DNA from: Streptomyces sp. SLBN-31
GTDB lineage: Bacteria > Actinomycetota > Actinomycetes > Streptomycetales > Streptomycetaceae
Assembly (NCBI RefSeq): GCF_006715395.1
Contig: NZ_VFNC01000002.1
Location: 1,178,001 to 1,242,000, forward strand
Length of the DNA: 64,000 nt
Direction: 5' to 3'
The notes beneath the pieces were generated by a model. The model saw only the letters and a list, made by a program, of their open reading frames with translations. It was not told where the DNA came from and did no database searches. Below are positions 32,905 to 41,524 of the stretch, piece by piece; within the stretch, counting starts at the first letter, position 1, and each line of letters starts with the position of its first letter. A program made the translations under genes and the position numbers.

Positions 32905-33312
32905 ATGGACATCGATGTGAGGGGTCCGCGCTTCGGCGCGGTCGTGACGACCCTGGTGCTGGTCCTCGTGCTCGTCACCGGGAGCGCCTGGCTGCTGGCC
33001 TGGCAGACGCTGGTCTTCGCCCTGGGCGCGGCCGGACGTTCGCCCTACGGCTGGCTGTTCCGCATGGTCGTACGGCCCCGGATCGGGCCGCCGACCGAGT
33101 TCGAGTCGCCGCGGCCGCCGCGGTTCGCCCAGGCGGTGGGACTGGTTTTCGCCGTTCTCGGACTCGTCGGGTACTGGCTCGGGCCCGCCTGGCTGGGGAT
33201 GGCCGCGACGGGGCTCGCGCTCGCGGCCGCCTTCCTGAACGCCGCGTTCGGATACTGCCTGGGCTGCGAGATGTATCTGCTGGTGCGCAGGGTGACACCG
33301 CGCACCGAGTAA
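32905..33312 (+). CDS. DUF4395 membrane protein
   Basis: A 135-residue membrane protein with about four hydrophobic segments (GAVVTTLVLVLVLVTGSAWL; AQAVGLVFAVLGLVGYWLG; GMAATGLALAAAFLNAAFGY) and an ending FGYCLGCEMYLLVRR, with the conserved CxxC of DUF4395. Such proteins are often beside thioredoxin or sulfurtransferase genes and are suspected to take part in sulfur or thiol redox at the membrane. ATG 32905 is at the expected place; it is divergent from the thioredoxin gene. Confidence 0.85.
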   Translation: MDIDVRGPRFGAVVTTLVLVLVLVTGSAWLLAWQTLVFALGAAGRSPYGWLFRMVVRPRIGPPTEFESPRPPRFAQAVGLVFAVLGLVGYWLGPAWLGMAATGLALAAAFLNAAFGYCLGCEMYLLVRRVTPRTE

Positions 33313-33499
33313 AGGGGGTTTAAAAGGGCGAGGTGGATCACCGGGGCGGACGTGACGAGGATCTCCGCCGCCGACCGGAACTTGGGCTGGCTCCCGGGCC
33401 GTTCTTCGGGCACGATCTGCGACATGCCGTAACCTACGGCTGCGTAACTTTCCGCTGGGAATCTCTTCCCAGGCCGAGAAGGAAGGGTCCACCCCGTCC

Positions 33500-34228
33500 A
33501 TGGCAGAGCTTGTCTACCGCCCCGTCATCGGTCTCGCGCTCACGTTGTTCAAGGCGTGGGACCTGAAGATCGACTGCAAGGGGTCGGAGAACATCCCGCG
33601 CTCGGGCGGCGCCGTGCTGGTGAGCAACCACATCAGCTATCTGGACTTCATCTTCGACGGCCTCGCGGCACTGCCGCAGAAACGACTTGTTCGCTTCATG
33701 GCGAAGGAGTCCGTCTTCCGGCACAAGATCTCCGGCCCGCTGATGCGCGGCATGAAGCACATCCCCGTGGACCGCGAGCAGGGCGAGGCGGCGTACGCGC
33801 ACGCGCTGGAATCGCTGAGGTCCGGTGAGATCGTCGGGGTGTTCCCCGAGGCGACCATCTCCCAGTCCTTCACCCTGAAGTCCTTCAAGTCCGGTGCCGC
33901 GCGCCTGGCCCAGGAGGCGGGCGTCCCGCTGATCCCGATGGCGGTGTGGGGGACGCAGCGGCTGTGGACCAAGGGGCATCCGCGCAACTTCAAGCGCAGC
34001 CACACCCCGATCACCATCCGGGTCGGCGAGGCGATCGAGGCGTCCAAGGACAAGTACGCCGGCGCGATCACCCGTCAGCTGCGCGAGCGGGTGCAGGAAC
34101 TGCTCGAGGCCGCCCAGCGCGCCTACCCCGTCCGCCCCAAGGACGCCGACGACACCTGGTGGATGCCGGCCCATCTGGGCGGTACGGCCCCCACGCCCGA
34201 GCAGGTACGGGAGTCCGAGGCACGCTGA
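33500..34228 (+). CDS. Lysophospholipid/1-acyl-glycerol-3-phosphate acyltransferase (PlsC-like)
   Basis: A 242-residue acyltransferase of phospholipid synthesis. Motif I is VSNHISYLDFIFDG (NHxxxxD), motif II RGMKHIPVDRE, motif III GVFPEATISQS, motif IV GVPLIPMAVWGT. In motif III the usual EGT is EAT, an expected variant in actinobacteria. It would add the second acyl chain to lysophosphatidic acid at the membrane. The C-terminus ends DTWWMPAHLGGTAPTPEQ, a tail shared by Streptomyces paralogues. The ATG 33500 has GGAAGGG upstream. The 190 bp before it contain no gene. Confidence 0.92.
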   Translation: MAELVYRPVIGLALTLFKAWDLKIDCKGSENIPRSGGAVLVSNHISYLDFIFDGLAALPQKRLVRFMAKESVFRHKISGPLMRGMKHIPVDREQGEAAYAHALESLRSGEIVGVFPEATISQSFTLKSFKSGAARLAQEAGVPLIPMAVWGTQRLWTKGHPRNFKRSHTPITIRVGEAIEASKDKYAGAITRQLRERVQELLEAAQRAYPVRPKDADDTWWMPAHLGGTAPTPEQVRESEAR

Positions 34229-34468
34229 GACGGCGCCGGCGGCCGGCCCCGGACCGGCGATGCGAAAAAGTCACCTGCGCTTCCCCGGAAACGGCCTCCT
34301 GACGGCCCGTCGCCCCCACGGTGCGCCCGCTTCATCCCCACCCCGGACGACGGCCCCGTCCGCCGCCACTCAAGCCCCTCCAGGCGTCGGCCACGGCTTC
34401 CGCGCCGACCGCCCGAACTCGGCGTCAGCGCTGCTCAGGCCTAGGATCCCGGGGCGGAAGGGGATCTG

Positions 34469-35197
34469 ATGGACCGGAACATACGCACGGTGGAGGACGC
34501 CCTGCGGCTCCTGGACGGGCTGTTCGCCTCGACAGCCGACCGCTGGACGGGGAGCGCGGGCTCCTGGTGGGACGACTTCTACGCGGACCGCTCCAGACCC
34601 GTCCCGTTCTTCGCCGCGAAGCCCGACGAGAACCTCGTCTCCCACGTCGGCCGCGGCCTGGTCACCCCGGGCCGCGCCCTGGACCTGGGCTGCGGCCCGG
34701 GCCGCAACGCGCTGCACCTCGCCTCGCTGGGCTTCGAGGTCGACGCCGTGGATCTGTCGCCGGTGGCGGTCGACTGGGCACGGGAACGCGCCCGCGAGAC
34801 GGGCGCCCAGGTCCGCTTCCTGTGCGGCGACGCCTTCGCACTGCTCGACGACGGGATCCTCGGCCGCTACGACCTGATCTACGACTCCGGCTGCTTCCAC
34901 CACCTGCCGCCGCACCGCCGCATCAGCTACCTGGCGCTGCTCGACCGATGTCTCGCGCCCGGCGGCCTGTTCGGCCTCACGTGTTTCGCAGCCGGCGCCA
35001 TGGGGTCCGAGCTGCCCGACGCGGAGTTCTACCTGCGCGGCCGCCTGGAGGGCGGCCTCGCCTACACCCCCGAGTCGCTGCGCCGGATCTTCTCCGGTCT
35101 GACGGAGATCGAGTTACGGCGGATGCGGGACGAGCCGCCCGACTCCGCCCGCTTCGGCGAACCCTTCCTGTGGACCGGCCTGTTCCGCCGCCCCTGA
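34469..35197 (+). CDS. Class I SAM-dependent methyltransferase, with a TTA codon
   Basis: A 242-residue methyltransferase. The SAM-binding motif is ALDLGCGPGRNALHLASLGF (motif I), then DAVDLSPVAVDWARERAR and LIYDSGCFHHLPPHRR. The substrate is unknown. Leucine 216 is encoded by TTA (35114-35116), rare in Streptomyces and read only by the bldA tRNA, so translation is probably developmentally controlled. The ATG 34469 follows GGAAGGGGA. It converges on the B3/4-domain gene with an 8-bp gap. Confidence 0.9.
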   Translation: MDRNIRTVEDALRLLDGLFASTADRWTGSAGSWWDDFYADRSRPVPFFAAKPDENLVSHVGRGLVTPGRALDLGCGPGRNALHLASLGFEVDAVDLSPVAVDWARERARETGAQVRFLCGDAFALLDDGILGRYDLIYDSGCFHHLPPHRRISYLALLDRCLAPGGLFGLTCFAAGAMGSELPDAEFYLRGRLEGGLAYTPESLRRIFSGLTEIELRRMRDEPPDSARFGEPFLWTGLFRRP

Positions 35198-35205
35198 GCC
35201 CGCGC

Positions 35206-35907
35206 TCAGCCGGCGGATCTCGCCGCGTGTACGTCGATCCGCGCACCTGGGCTGAACTTCTCCAGCAGCTCGGCGAGTTCGGCCCCCGCCGCCTCCAACT
35301 CGGCGTCCGGAAGCGGGGCCATGCCCTCCAGCAGGAAGATGCCCGAGACGGTCTCCTCGGTGAGCCGGGTGCGCGGGCCCTGGCGCCAGTTCCAGCGGCG
35401 GCAGGTCACACCGGCGTCGTCGCGCCACACCACCTCGCCCGCGTCGGGGTGTTCGACGACCTCCTCGCCTCCGGCCACCGTCACGAAGTCCTCGTCGCCC
35501 GCGGCCCGTACGAGCCGCATCCCGCCCCGGATGCGGTCGACGTCCTCGCCGCCCACCGGGATCAGGTGGGCGACGCTGACGGCGTTGTAGAGGTCGACCA
35601 GGAGGTTGACGCGGGGCAGGCCGGCGTCCGACAGGGCCCTCTTCGCCAGCGCCTCGGCCGAGTTGCGGGTGCGGGAGGGCTTGGAGCCGAACGCGGTGTA
35701 CACCGCGCGCCAGGCGGCCATGTGCGGGTCCTCGTGCGGGGCGCGGCCGTCCAGGCGAGTGGCGAGACGGCGGGCCGCGTCGTCCAGCAGGGCCGAACTC
35801 CCGGCAGTGCTGGGCCCGTTGACCAGGCCGTGCGCCTCGATCGCCAGGTGGGTGAAGCCGGGCGCGAGGGCGCGCACCTCGTCGGACACGGTCAGCGAGA
35901 GGGTCAT
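35206..35907 (-). CDS. B3/4 domain protein (tRNA-synthetase-editing-like)
   Basis: A 233-residue protein that resembles the B3/B4 editing domain of phenylalanyl-tRNA synthetase beta, a freestanding form widespread in bacteria. Recognisable pieces are YTAFGSKPSRTRNSAEALAK and RVNLLVDLYNAVSVAHLIPV, and GGEDVDRIRGGMRLVRAAGD. Such proteins may clear mischarged tRNAs. ATG 35907 (MTLSLTVSDEVRALAPG) is preferred to one at 35943 since that would overlap the upstream gene heavily. The upstream transglutaminase-like gene stops 8 bp before it, so they are one operon. Confidence 0.88.
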   Translation of the reverse strand: MTLSLTVSDEVRALAPGFTHLAIEAHGLVNGPSTAGSSALLDDAARRLATRLDGRAPHEDPHMAAWRAVYTAFGSKPSRTRNSAEALAKRALSDAGLPRVNLLVDLYNAVSVAHLIPVGGEDVDRIRGGMRLVRAAGDEDFVTVAGGEEVVEHPDAGEVVWRDDAGVTCRRWNWRQGPRTRLTEETVSGIFLLEGMAPLPDAELEAAGAELAELLEKFSPGARIDVHAARSAG

Positions 35908-35915
35908 CGTCTGCC

Positions 35916-36488
35916 TCAGAGTGCGGTGGGGAGCGTCTTCCACAGGTACGCCCGGTCGGGGGCGGACCTGAGTGCGTCGAGGACGGCCGGGTGTGGTTCA
36001 GCATACAGGACCGGATAGTCCAGCTCATTGAACTCCGGGTCCGGCGCGAAGGCCAGGCGCTCCCCGTCGAGGGAGAACTGCGCGTCCACGCCGGGTTTGT
36101 TGCCGCGCGGGTCCTGCCGGTGCCAGGCGCCGTTGAAGCGGACGGCGACCAGGCCGTGGAGCACGTCGAACTTCTGGTAGCAGAGCGCGGTCGGGATGTC
36201 CTCCGCCCGCAGCAGGGCCGCCAGCGCGTGGGCCTTCGCGTAGCAGATGCCGGTGCCCTGCTCCAGGACGTCGGAGGCCCGCCAGGTGACGCGCGGATCC
36301 CCGGAGTCCTGGGAATGCGGGATGGTGTCGCGAACGAACTCGAACGCCAGCCGCGCATAGGCATACGAGTCCTCGGCATCCCGCGCGAGTCGGGCCGCCG
36401 TCCGCCTGACGAGCGGATGGTGATGGTCGATGACCTCGTCGGCGGCCAGATACGCGGACAGGTCGGGGGTGTTCTGGATCAGCTCCAT
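35916..36488 (-). CDS. Transglutaminase-like cysteine-protease-fold protein
   Basis: A 190-residue protein with the transglutaminase catalytic triad: Cys in LEQGTGICYAKAHALAALLR, His in DVLHGLVAVRFNGAWH, and Asp in RQDPRG. The N-terminal helical part (MELIQNTPDLSAYLAADEV) is shared by small bacterial members. It may hydrolyse or ligate peptide or amide bonds in the cytosol, as no signal peptide is seen. It is coupled to the B3/4 gene. A promoter with TTGACG and TATGCT directly precedes it, with the -10 box eight bases from the ATG. Confidence 0.88.
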   Translation of the reverse strand: MELIQNTPDLSAYLAADEVIDHHHPLVRRTAARLARDAEDSYAYARLAFEFVRDTIPHSQDSGDPRVTWRASDVLEQGTGICYAKAHALAALLRAEDIPTALCYQKFDVLHGLVAVRFNGAWHRQDPRGNKPGVDAQFSLDGERLAFAPDPEFNELDYPVLYAEPHPAVLDALRSAPDRAYLWKTLPTAL

Positions 36489-36496
36489 GCCCGCAG

Positions 36497-36526
36497 AGCA
36501 TAGAAACGCGATCACCCGACCGTCAA
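36497..36526 (-). promoter_or_regulatory. Promoter of the transglutaminase-like gene
   Basis: On the reverse strand TTGACG (36521-36526) and TATGCT (36497-36502) are separated by 18 bp. ATG 36488 begins eight bases later. A palindrome, GCATAGATATGC, lies upstream near 36545-36556 and could bind a regulator. Confidence 0.55.
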
Positions 36527-36571
36527 TGACTTTACGGGCGATCGCATATCTATGCATCCGAAGCGTGGGAT

Positions 36572-37645
36572 CTACTGGCGCGCCATCTCCTCCTTCAGCG
36601 CCGCCACGAACGCGTCCACGTCGTCCTCGGTCGTGTCGAACGCGCACATCCAGCGCACGACACCGGCCGCCTCGTCCCAGAAGTAGAACCGGAAGCGCTT
36701 CTGCAACCGCTCGCTCACGTCGTGCGGGAGCCTGGCGAAGACGCCATTGGCCTGCACCGGGTAGAGGATCTCCACGCCGTGCACGGCGCGCACGCCCTCG
36801 GCCAGGCGCTGGGCCATCTCGTTGGAGTGGCGGGCATTGCGCAGCCACAGGTCCTTGGCGAGCAGGGCCTCCAGCTGCACCGACACGAAGCGCATCTTGG
36901 AGGCGAGCTGCATGGACAGCTTGCGCAGGTGCTTCATGTGGCTCACGGCGTTCGGATCGATCACCACGACCGCCTCGCCGAAGATCGCGCCGTTCTTCGT
37001 CCCGCCGAGGGAGAGGATGTCGACGCCGACCGCGTTGGTGAACGTCCGCATCGGGACGTCCAGCGACGCGGCGGCGTTGGCGATGCGGGAGCCGTCCAGG
37101 TGCACCTTCATGCCGTGCGCGTGGGCGTGCTCGCAGATCGCGCGGATCTCCTCGGGCGTGTAGAGGGTGCCGAGCTCCGTGCTCTGGGTGATCGAGACGA
37201 CCTGCGGCATGGCGCGGTGCTCGTCCTCCCACCCGTACGCCTGCCGGTCGATCAGCTCCGGCGTGAGCTTGCCGTCGGGCGTGGGGACCGTGAGCAGCTT
37301 CAGGCCGCCCATGCGCTCGGGCGCACCGCCCTCGTCGACGTTGATGTGGGCGCTCTCGGCGCAGATCACCGCGCCCCAGCGGTCGGTGACCGCCTGGAGC
37401 GCGACGACGTTGGCGCCGGTGCCGTTGAAGACCGGGAAGGCCTCCGCCGTGGCCCCGAAGTGGCTGCGGATGATCCGCTGGAGGTTCTCGGTGTACTCGT
37501 CCTCGCCATAGGCGACCTGGTGCCCGCCGTTGGCCAGGGCCAGGGCGGCGAGCACCTCCGGGTGTGCCCCGGCGTAGTTGTCGCTGGCGAAGCCGCGGAC
37601 GTCCGGGTCGTGGTGGCGACGGGCGTCGGTCTTCGGGGGGTTCAC
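36572..37645 (-). CDS. Low-specificity L-threonine aldolase
   Basis: A 357-residue PLP enzyme that splits threonine or related beta-hydroxy amino acids into glycine and an aldehyde. The PLP lysine is in VDILSLGGTKNGAIFGEA, and the family begins FASDNYAGAHPEVLAAL and EYTENLQRIIRSHFGATAEA, as in the aldolase group. The start GTG 37645 overlaps the TGA of the SDR gene by 4 bases (GTGA), indicating coupling. GTG 37663 would add six residues and has GGAAAG upstream, so it is an alternative. Confidence 0.93.
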   Translation of the reverse strand: MNPPKTDARRHHDPDVRGFASDNYAGAHPEVLAALALANGGHQVAYGEDEYTENLQRIIRSHFGATAEAFPVFNGTGANVVALQAVTDRWGAVICAESAHINVDEGGAPERMGGLKLLTVPTPDGKLTPELIDRQAYGWEDEHRAMPQVVSITQSTELGTLYTPEEIRAICEHAHAHGMKVHLDGSRIANAAASLDVPMRTFTNAVGVDILSLGGTKNGAIFGEAVVVIDPNAVSHMKHLRKLSMQLASKMRFVSVQLEALLAKDLWLRNARHSNEMAQRLAEGVRAVHGVEILYPVQANGVFARLPHDVSERLQKRFRFYFWDEAAGVVRWMCAFDTTEDDVDAFVAALKEEMARQ

Positions 37646-38391
37646 GGCTTGTCGGTCAGCCACAGACGCTTTCCGTTCACTTCGGCGGCGGGCTTGCTCC
37701 AGACGTCTGCGATGGCCTCCGCGAGGTCCTTGACGTCCGTGAAGCCCGCGAACTTCGCGTTGGGGCGCTCGGCGCGCATGGCATCGTGCACCAACGCCTT
37801 CACCACCAGGATCGCAGCCGCCGACGTCGGCCCCTCGGAGCCCCCGGCCTTGCGGAAGTAGTCGGCCATGGCGAGCGTCCACGCCTCGGCGGCGGCCTTG
37901 GCGGCGGCGTACGCGGCGTTCCCGGCGGTCGGCTTGGAGGCGCCGGCGGCGCTGATCAGGACGTAGCGGCCGCGGTCGCTGCGCTGGAGCGCCTCGGAGA
38001 AGGCGAGCGAGGTGTGCTGCACGGTGCGGATGAGCAGCAGCTCCAGGAAGTCCCAGTCGTCGAGGCTGGTCTTGATGAAGGTCTCGCTGCCGCGCCAGCC
38101 GCCGACGAGGTGGACGACGCCGTCGACGCGGCCGAAGTCCTTCTCGATGTGCGTGGCCCAGTCCCGGGTGGACTCGAGGTCCAGCAGGTCGACGGACTCA
38201 CCGGTGACCGTGGCGCCGCCCGAGGCGTACCGGGCCGCGTCCACGGCCTCCGCGAGCCGCTCGGGATCGTTGTCGGCGCCGACGACGGTCGCCCCGGCCT
38301 CGGCCAGCCGCAGCAGCGCGGCCCGTCCGGCGGGTCCGCCCGCGCCGGCCACCGCGATCACCGCACCGCTGAGAGCTCCGTTCCCCGCCAT
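37642..38391 (-). CDS. SDR-family oxidoreductase
   Basis: A 249-residue NAD(P)-dependent short-chain dehydrogenase. The cofactor loop is VIAVAGAGGPAGRAALLRL, a GxxGxxG variant, with ADNDPERL following. The catalytic Ser and Tyr-Lys are in RYVLISAAGASKPTAG and NAAYAAAKAAAEAW. The ATG at 38391 follows AGGAGG. It is the middle gene of DUF6421 - SDR - threonine aldolase. The substrate is unknown; its place suggests it reduces or oxidises a hydroxy compound used or made by the aldolase, but this is only inference. Confidence 0.92.
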   Translation of the reverse strand: MAGNGALSGAVIAVAGAGGPAGRAALLRLAEAGATVVGADNDPERLAEAVDAARYASGGATVTGESVDLLDLESTRDWATHIEKDFGRVDGVVHLVGGWRGSETFIKTSLDDWDFLELLLIRTVQHTSLAFSEALQRSDRGRYVLISAAGASKPTAGNAAYAAAKAAAEAWTLAMADYFRKAGGSEGPTSAAAILVVKALVHDAMRAERPNAKFAGFTDVKDLAEAIADVWSKPAAEVNGKRLWLTDKP

Positions 38392-38441
38392 GTTCTTCGC
38401 CTCCTGAGCTTGCTGAGCAGTGTTCCCGGTGCCGCGCACGC

Positions 38442-39839
38442 TCACGCGGCGGCCCGCTCGGCGCTCTGCGCCGTGATGCCCCGGGTCGAGGCGATCACGT
38501 TCTTGAGCTTCTTGGAGAGGGCCTCATAGAACATGCTCAGCGGAAACTCGTCCGGAAGCACGTCATCGACGAGTTTCCGGGGCGGCTGGCTCAGGTCGAG
38601 TGCGTCGGGGCCCTTGGCCCACTTGGAGCCCGGGTGCGGGGCGAGGTAGGTGGAGACCAGCTCGTACCCGGCGAACCAGTGGACGAGCTTGGGGCGGTCG
38701 ATGCCGTCGCGGTAGAGCTTCTCGATCTCGGCGCACAGCTCGTTGGTGACCTGCGGGGCGCGCTGCCAGTCGATGTGCAGCTTGTTGTCGGTCCAGCGGA
38801 CGACGTCGTGCTTGTGCAGGTAGGCGAAGAGCAGCTGGCCGCCCAGACCGTCGTAGTTGCGCACCCGCTCGCCGGTGACCGGGAAGCGGAACATGCGGTC
38901 GAAGAGGACCGCGTACTGCACGTCACGGGCCTGCGGGACGCCGTCGGCCTGGAGCTTGACGGCCTCCTTGAAGGCGGTGAGGTCGCAGCGCAGCTCCTCC
39001 AGGCCGTACATCCAGAACGGCTGGCGCTGCTTGATCATGAACGGGTCGAAGGGCAGGTCGCCGTGGCTGTGGGTGCGGTCGTGGACCATGTCCCACAGGA
39101 CGAAGGCCTCCTCGCAGCGCTTCTGGTCGTGGACCATCGCGGCGATGTCCTCGGGCAGCTGAAGGCCCAGGATGTCGACGGCGGCGTCGGTGACCCGGCG
39201 GAAGCGGGCGGCCTCGCGGTCGCAGAAGATGCCACCCCAGGAGAATCGTTCCGGCGCCTCGCGGACGGCGATGGTCTCGGGGAAGAGGACGGCGGAGTTG
39301 GTGTCGTACCCGGCGGTGAAGTCCTCGAACTTGATGCCGCAGAACAGCGGGTTGTCGTAGCGAGTGCGCTCCAGCTCGGCCAGCCAGTCGGGCCAGACCA
39401 TGCGCAGCACGACCGCCTCGAGGTTGCGGTCGGGGTTGCCGTTCTGGGTGTACATCGGGAAGACGACCAGGTGCTGCAGGCCGTCCGCGCGGTGCGCGGC
39501 GGGCTGGAAGGCCAGCAGCGAGTCCAGGAAGTCGGGCACCTGGAAGCCGTCCACGGACCACCGCTCCAGGTCCTTGACCAGGGCCTCGTGGTAGGCGGTG
39601 TCGTGCGGGAGCAGCGGGGAGAGCTCCTCGACGGCCTCCGCGACACGCCGTACGGCGGCCTCCACATCGGCAAGGTCGGGGGCACCCTCGGCCTCGAAGT
39701 CGATCGACCCGTCCTTGGACTGCCATGGCCGGATCCGCTCCACGGCATCCTTGAGCACCGGCCACGCCGGGTGCTCGACCACCCTGGTCGCGGGAGGAAC
39801 CTGGTCCCCCGAAGCCGCCTGCACAAGAATTTCCGTCAT
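38442..39839 (-). CDS. DUF6421 protein
   Basis: A 465-residue soluble protein with a phrase VVFPMYTQNGNPDRNLEAVV and DMVHDRTHSHGDLPFDPFMI, rich in His and Asp that could bind a metal. It lacks any signal peptide. I recognise it as a Streptomyces-type family of unknown function (DUF6421), very conserved and about this length. The ATG at 39839 has GGAGG upstream. It heads the operon with the SDR and threonine aldolase genes (gaps 50 bp and a 4-bp overlap). Confidence 0.85.
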   Translation of the reverse strand: MTEILVQAASGDQVPPATRVVEHPAWPVLKDAVERIRPWQSKDGSIDFEAEGAPDLADVEAAVRRVAEAVEELSPLLPHDTAYHEALVKDLERWSVDGFQVPDFLDSLLAFQPAAHRADGLQHLVVFPMYTQNGNPDRNLEAVVLRMVWPDWLAELERTRYDNPLFCGIKFEDFTAGYDTNSAVLFPETIAVREAPERFSWGGIFCDREAARFRRVTDAAVDILGLQLPEDIAAMVHDQKRCEEAFVLWDMVHDRTHSHGDLPFDPFMIKQRQPFWMYGLEELRCDLTAFKEAVKLQADGVPQARDVQYAVLFDRMFRFPVTGERVRNYDGLGGQLLFAYLHKHDVVRWTDNKLHIDWQRAPQVTNELCAEIEKLYRDGIDRPKLVHWFAGYELVSTYLAPHPGSKWAKGPDALDLSQPPRKLVDDVLPDEFPLSMFYEALSKKLKNVIASTRGITAQSAERAAA

Positions 39840-39875
39840 GTCCCATCCTCCACGGGAGAAGCTTGCGTAAGGAGA

Positions 39876-39904
39876 CCGTATACATACGGGCTTTCTCCCA
39901 GCAA
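39876..39904 (-). promoter_or_regulatory. DUF6421 operon promoter with palindrome
   Basis: On the reverse strand TTGCTG (39899-39904) and TATACG (39877-39882) are 16 bp apart. The perfect palindrome CCGTATACATACGG (39876-39889) covers the -10 box, the position of a repressor site. The operon start is 37 bp further on. Confidence 0.55.
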
Positions 39905-40225
39905 GAGCGCCCTCCGGAAATTATCCTGCGCACCCGCATCGTCACGGAACTTTTTCCTGCCCGACGCAGTGAAAACGGCTCCGCCGGGTATACGACGGCA
40001 CCGCACGGGTATCAGCCAACCGGTCAATGCCCGCAGGACTCGCCCACGCCCGGGTGAGCGGCCCCGGCCACAAGGGCCGTACAGGCCCCGTACGCCACGC
40101 CGATCCCCCGTGTACGCAGGGGTTCATCGCGCGGCCGGGCCGTTAGGCTGCGGCTCTGCCCGCGCGGCCGTCCGCTCCGGTCCGCGCGCGGTCCGAGCCG
40201 CCCGTCGACGGAAGCGAGTTGAACT
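39905..40225. other. Intergenic stretch without a gene
   Basis: Between the DUF6421 promoter and the GDPD start I see no coding frame. The sequence near 39905-40000 is AT-richer (AATTATCCTGCG, GGAACTTTTTCCTG), with the inverted repeat GGAACTTTTTCC at 39948-39959, which could be an operator. The part from 40000 is GC-rich up to the gdpD ribosome site GGAAGCGAG. Confidence 0.5.
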
Positions 40226-40909
40226 TTGAACTTCCTTACCATCGGTCACCGCGGAGTCATGGGTGTCGAGCCCGAGAACACCCTCCGTTCCTTCGTCGCC
40301 GCCCAGCAGGCCGGCCTCGACGTCATCGAACTCGATCTGCACCTGAGCAAGGACGGCGCACTCGTCGTCATGCACGACACCGACGTGGACCGCACGACCG
40401 ACGGCACCGGCCCCATCGCCGAGAAGACCCTCGCCGAGCTGCGCGCCCTGGACGCCGGCCGCGGCGAGCACGTGCCGGTCTTCGAGGAGGTCCTGGACGC
40501 GGTGCGCACGCCGCTGCAGGCCGAGATCAAGGACGTGCAGGCCGCCCGGGCGCTGGCCGAGGTGATGCTCAAGCGGGACCTGGTCGCCCGGGTGGAGGTG
40601 TCCTCCTTCCACGACGAGGCGGTCGCCGAGATTGCCCGCCTCGTGCCCGGGGTGCGCACCGCGCTGATCGGCAGCCGCTTCGGCACCGACATCGTCGACC
40701 GCGCGGTCGAGGCCGGCGCGGCGACCGTCTGCCTCAACATCCGCCGGCTCACGCTGGAGATCGTGGAGCGGGCCCGCAAGGCGGACCTGCGGATCATCGG
40801 CTGGGTGGTCAACACCCAGGATCATCTGCGTCTGGTCAGGGCCCTGCAGCTGGACGGCGCGACCACCGACTACCCGGAGATCAAACGCACCGCCCGCTTC
40901 ACGGCGTGA
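40226..40909 (+). CDS. Glycerophosphodiester phosphodiesterase
   Basis: A 227-residue cytosolic enzyme that releases an alcohol from glycerophosphodiesters. Motifs: TIGHRGVMGVEPENTL (HRG and PENT), DVIELDLHLSKDGALVVMHD (E-x-D metal ligands and HD). The core is complete to YPEIKRTARF. TTG 40226 was chosen because it directly starts the family sequence NFLTIGHRG and GGAAGCGAG lies upstream. It converges on the GNAT gene with a 3-bp gap. Confidence 0.93.
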   Translation: MNFLTIGHRGVMGVEPENTLRSFVAAQQAGLDVIELDLHLSKDGALVVMHDTDVDRTTDGTGPIAEKTLAELRALDAGRGEHVPVFEEVLDAVRTPLQAEIKDVQAARALAEVMLKRDLVARVEVSSFHDEAVAEIARLVPGVRTALIGSRFGTDIVDRAVEAGAATVCLNIRRLTLEIVERARKADLRIIGWVVNTQDHLRLVRALQLDGATTDYPEIKRTARFTA

Positions 40910-40912
40910 CGC

Positions 40913-41449
40913 TCAGCCGAGCTCCTTGACCAGCAGCTCGAACTGCAGGTCGTCGCGCTGCGGGATACCGAAGCGCTCGTCGCCGTACGGGAAAGGGGTC
41001 ATCCTTCCCGTACGGCGGTAGCCGCGGCGCTCGTACCAGGCGATGAGGTCCTCGCGTACGGAGATCACGGTCATGTGCATCTCGCTGACGCCCCACGCCT
41101 CGCGCGCCGCGCGCTCCGCCTCCGCGATGATCACCTTGCCGAGGCCGCCGCCCTGGAGTCGCGGGCTGACCGCGAACATCCCGAAGTAGGCGTGGGCGCG
41201 GCGGTGTTCGAGCTGGCAGCAGGCGATGACCACGCCGTCGCGCTCGACCGTGAGCAGACGGCTGTCGGGGGACTTGATGACCGCGAGCACACCCTCCTGG
41301 TCGGTGCGCTGCCCCTCCAGGATGTCCGCCTCCGTGGTCCACCCGGCCCGGCTGGACTCTCCGCGGTACGCCGACTCGATCAGCGCGACCAGGGCGTCGA
41401 CGTCGGCGTCGGTGGCGTCGCGGAAGGTCAGTCCGGCGGCGGTTTCCAT
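40913..41449 (-). CDS. GNAT-family N-acetyltransferase
   Basis: A 178-residue acetyltransferase. The acetyl-CoA loop is VSPRLQGGGLGKVIIAEAER, where the usual Q/RxxGxG/A is QGGGLG, and the following helix and VISVREDLIAWYERRGYRRT complete the fold. ATG 41449 (METAAGLTFRDATDADVDAL) is chosen as the natural start of the beta1 strand; a start at 41479 would add ten residues. The substrate is not evident. Confidence 0.9.
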   Translation of the reverse strand: METAAGLTFRDATDADVDALVALIESAYRGESSRAGWTTEADILEGQRTDQEGVLAVIKSPDSRLLTVERDGVVIACCQLEHRRAHAYFGMFAVSPRLQGGGLGKVIIAEAERAAREAWGVSEMHMTVISVREDLIAWYERRGYRRTGRMTPFPYGDERFGIPQRDDLQFELLVKELG

Positions 41450-41524
41450 GGGGCGGCTCTCCGATCTCTGACACGGCACGGCACGGCACCGATGAGGGTA
41501 ACGCCGCCACTAGGCTTCGGGTGC

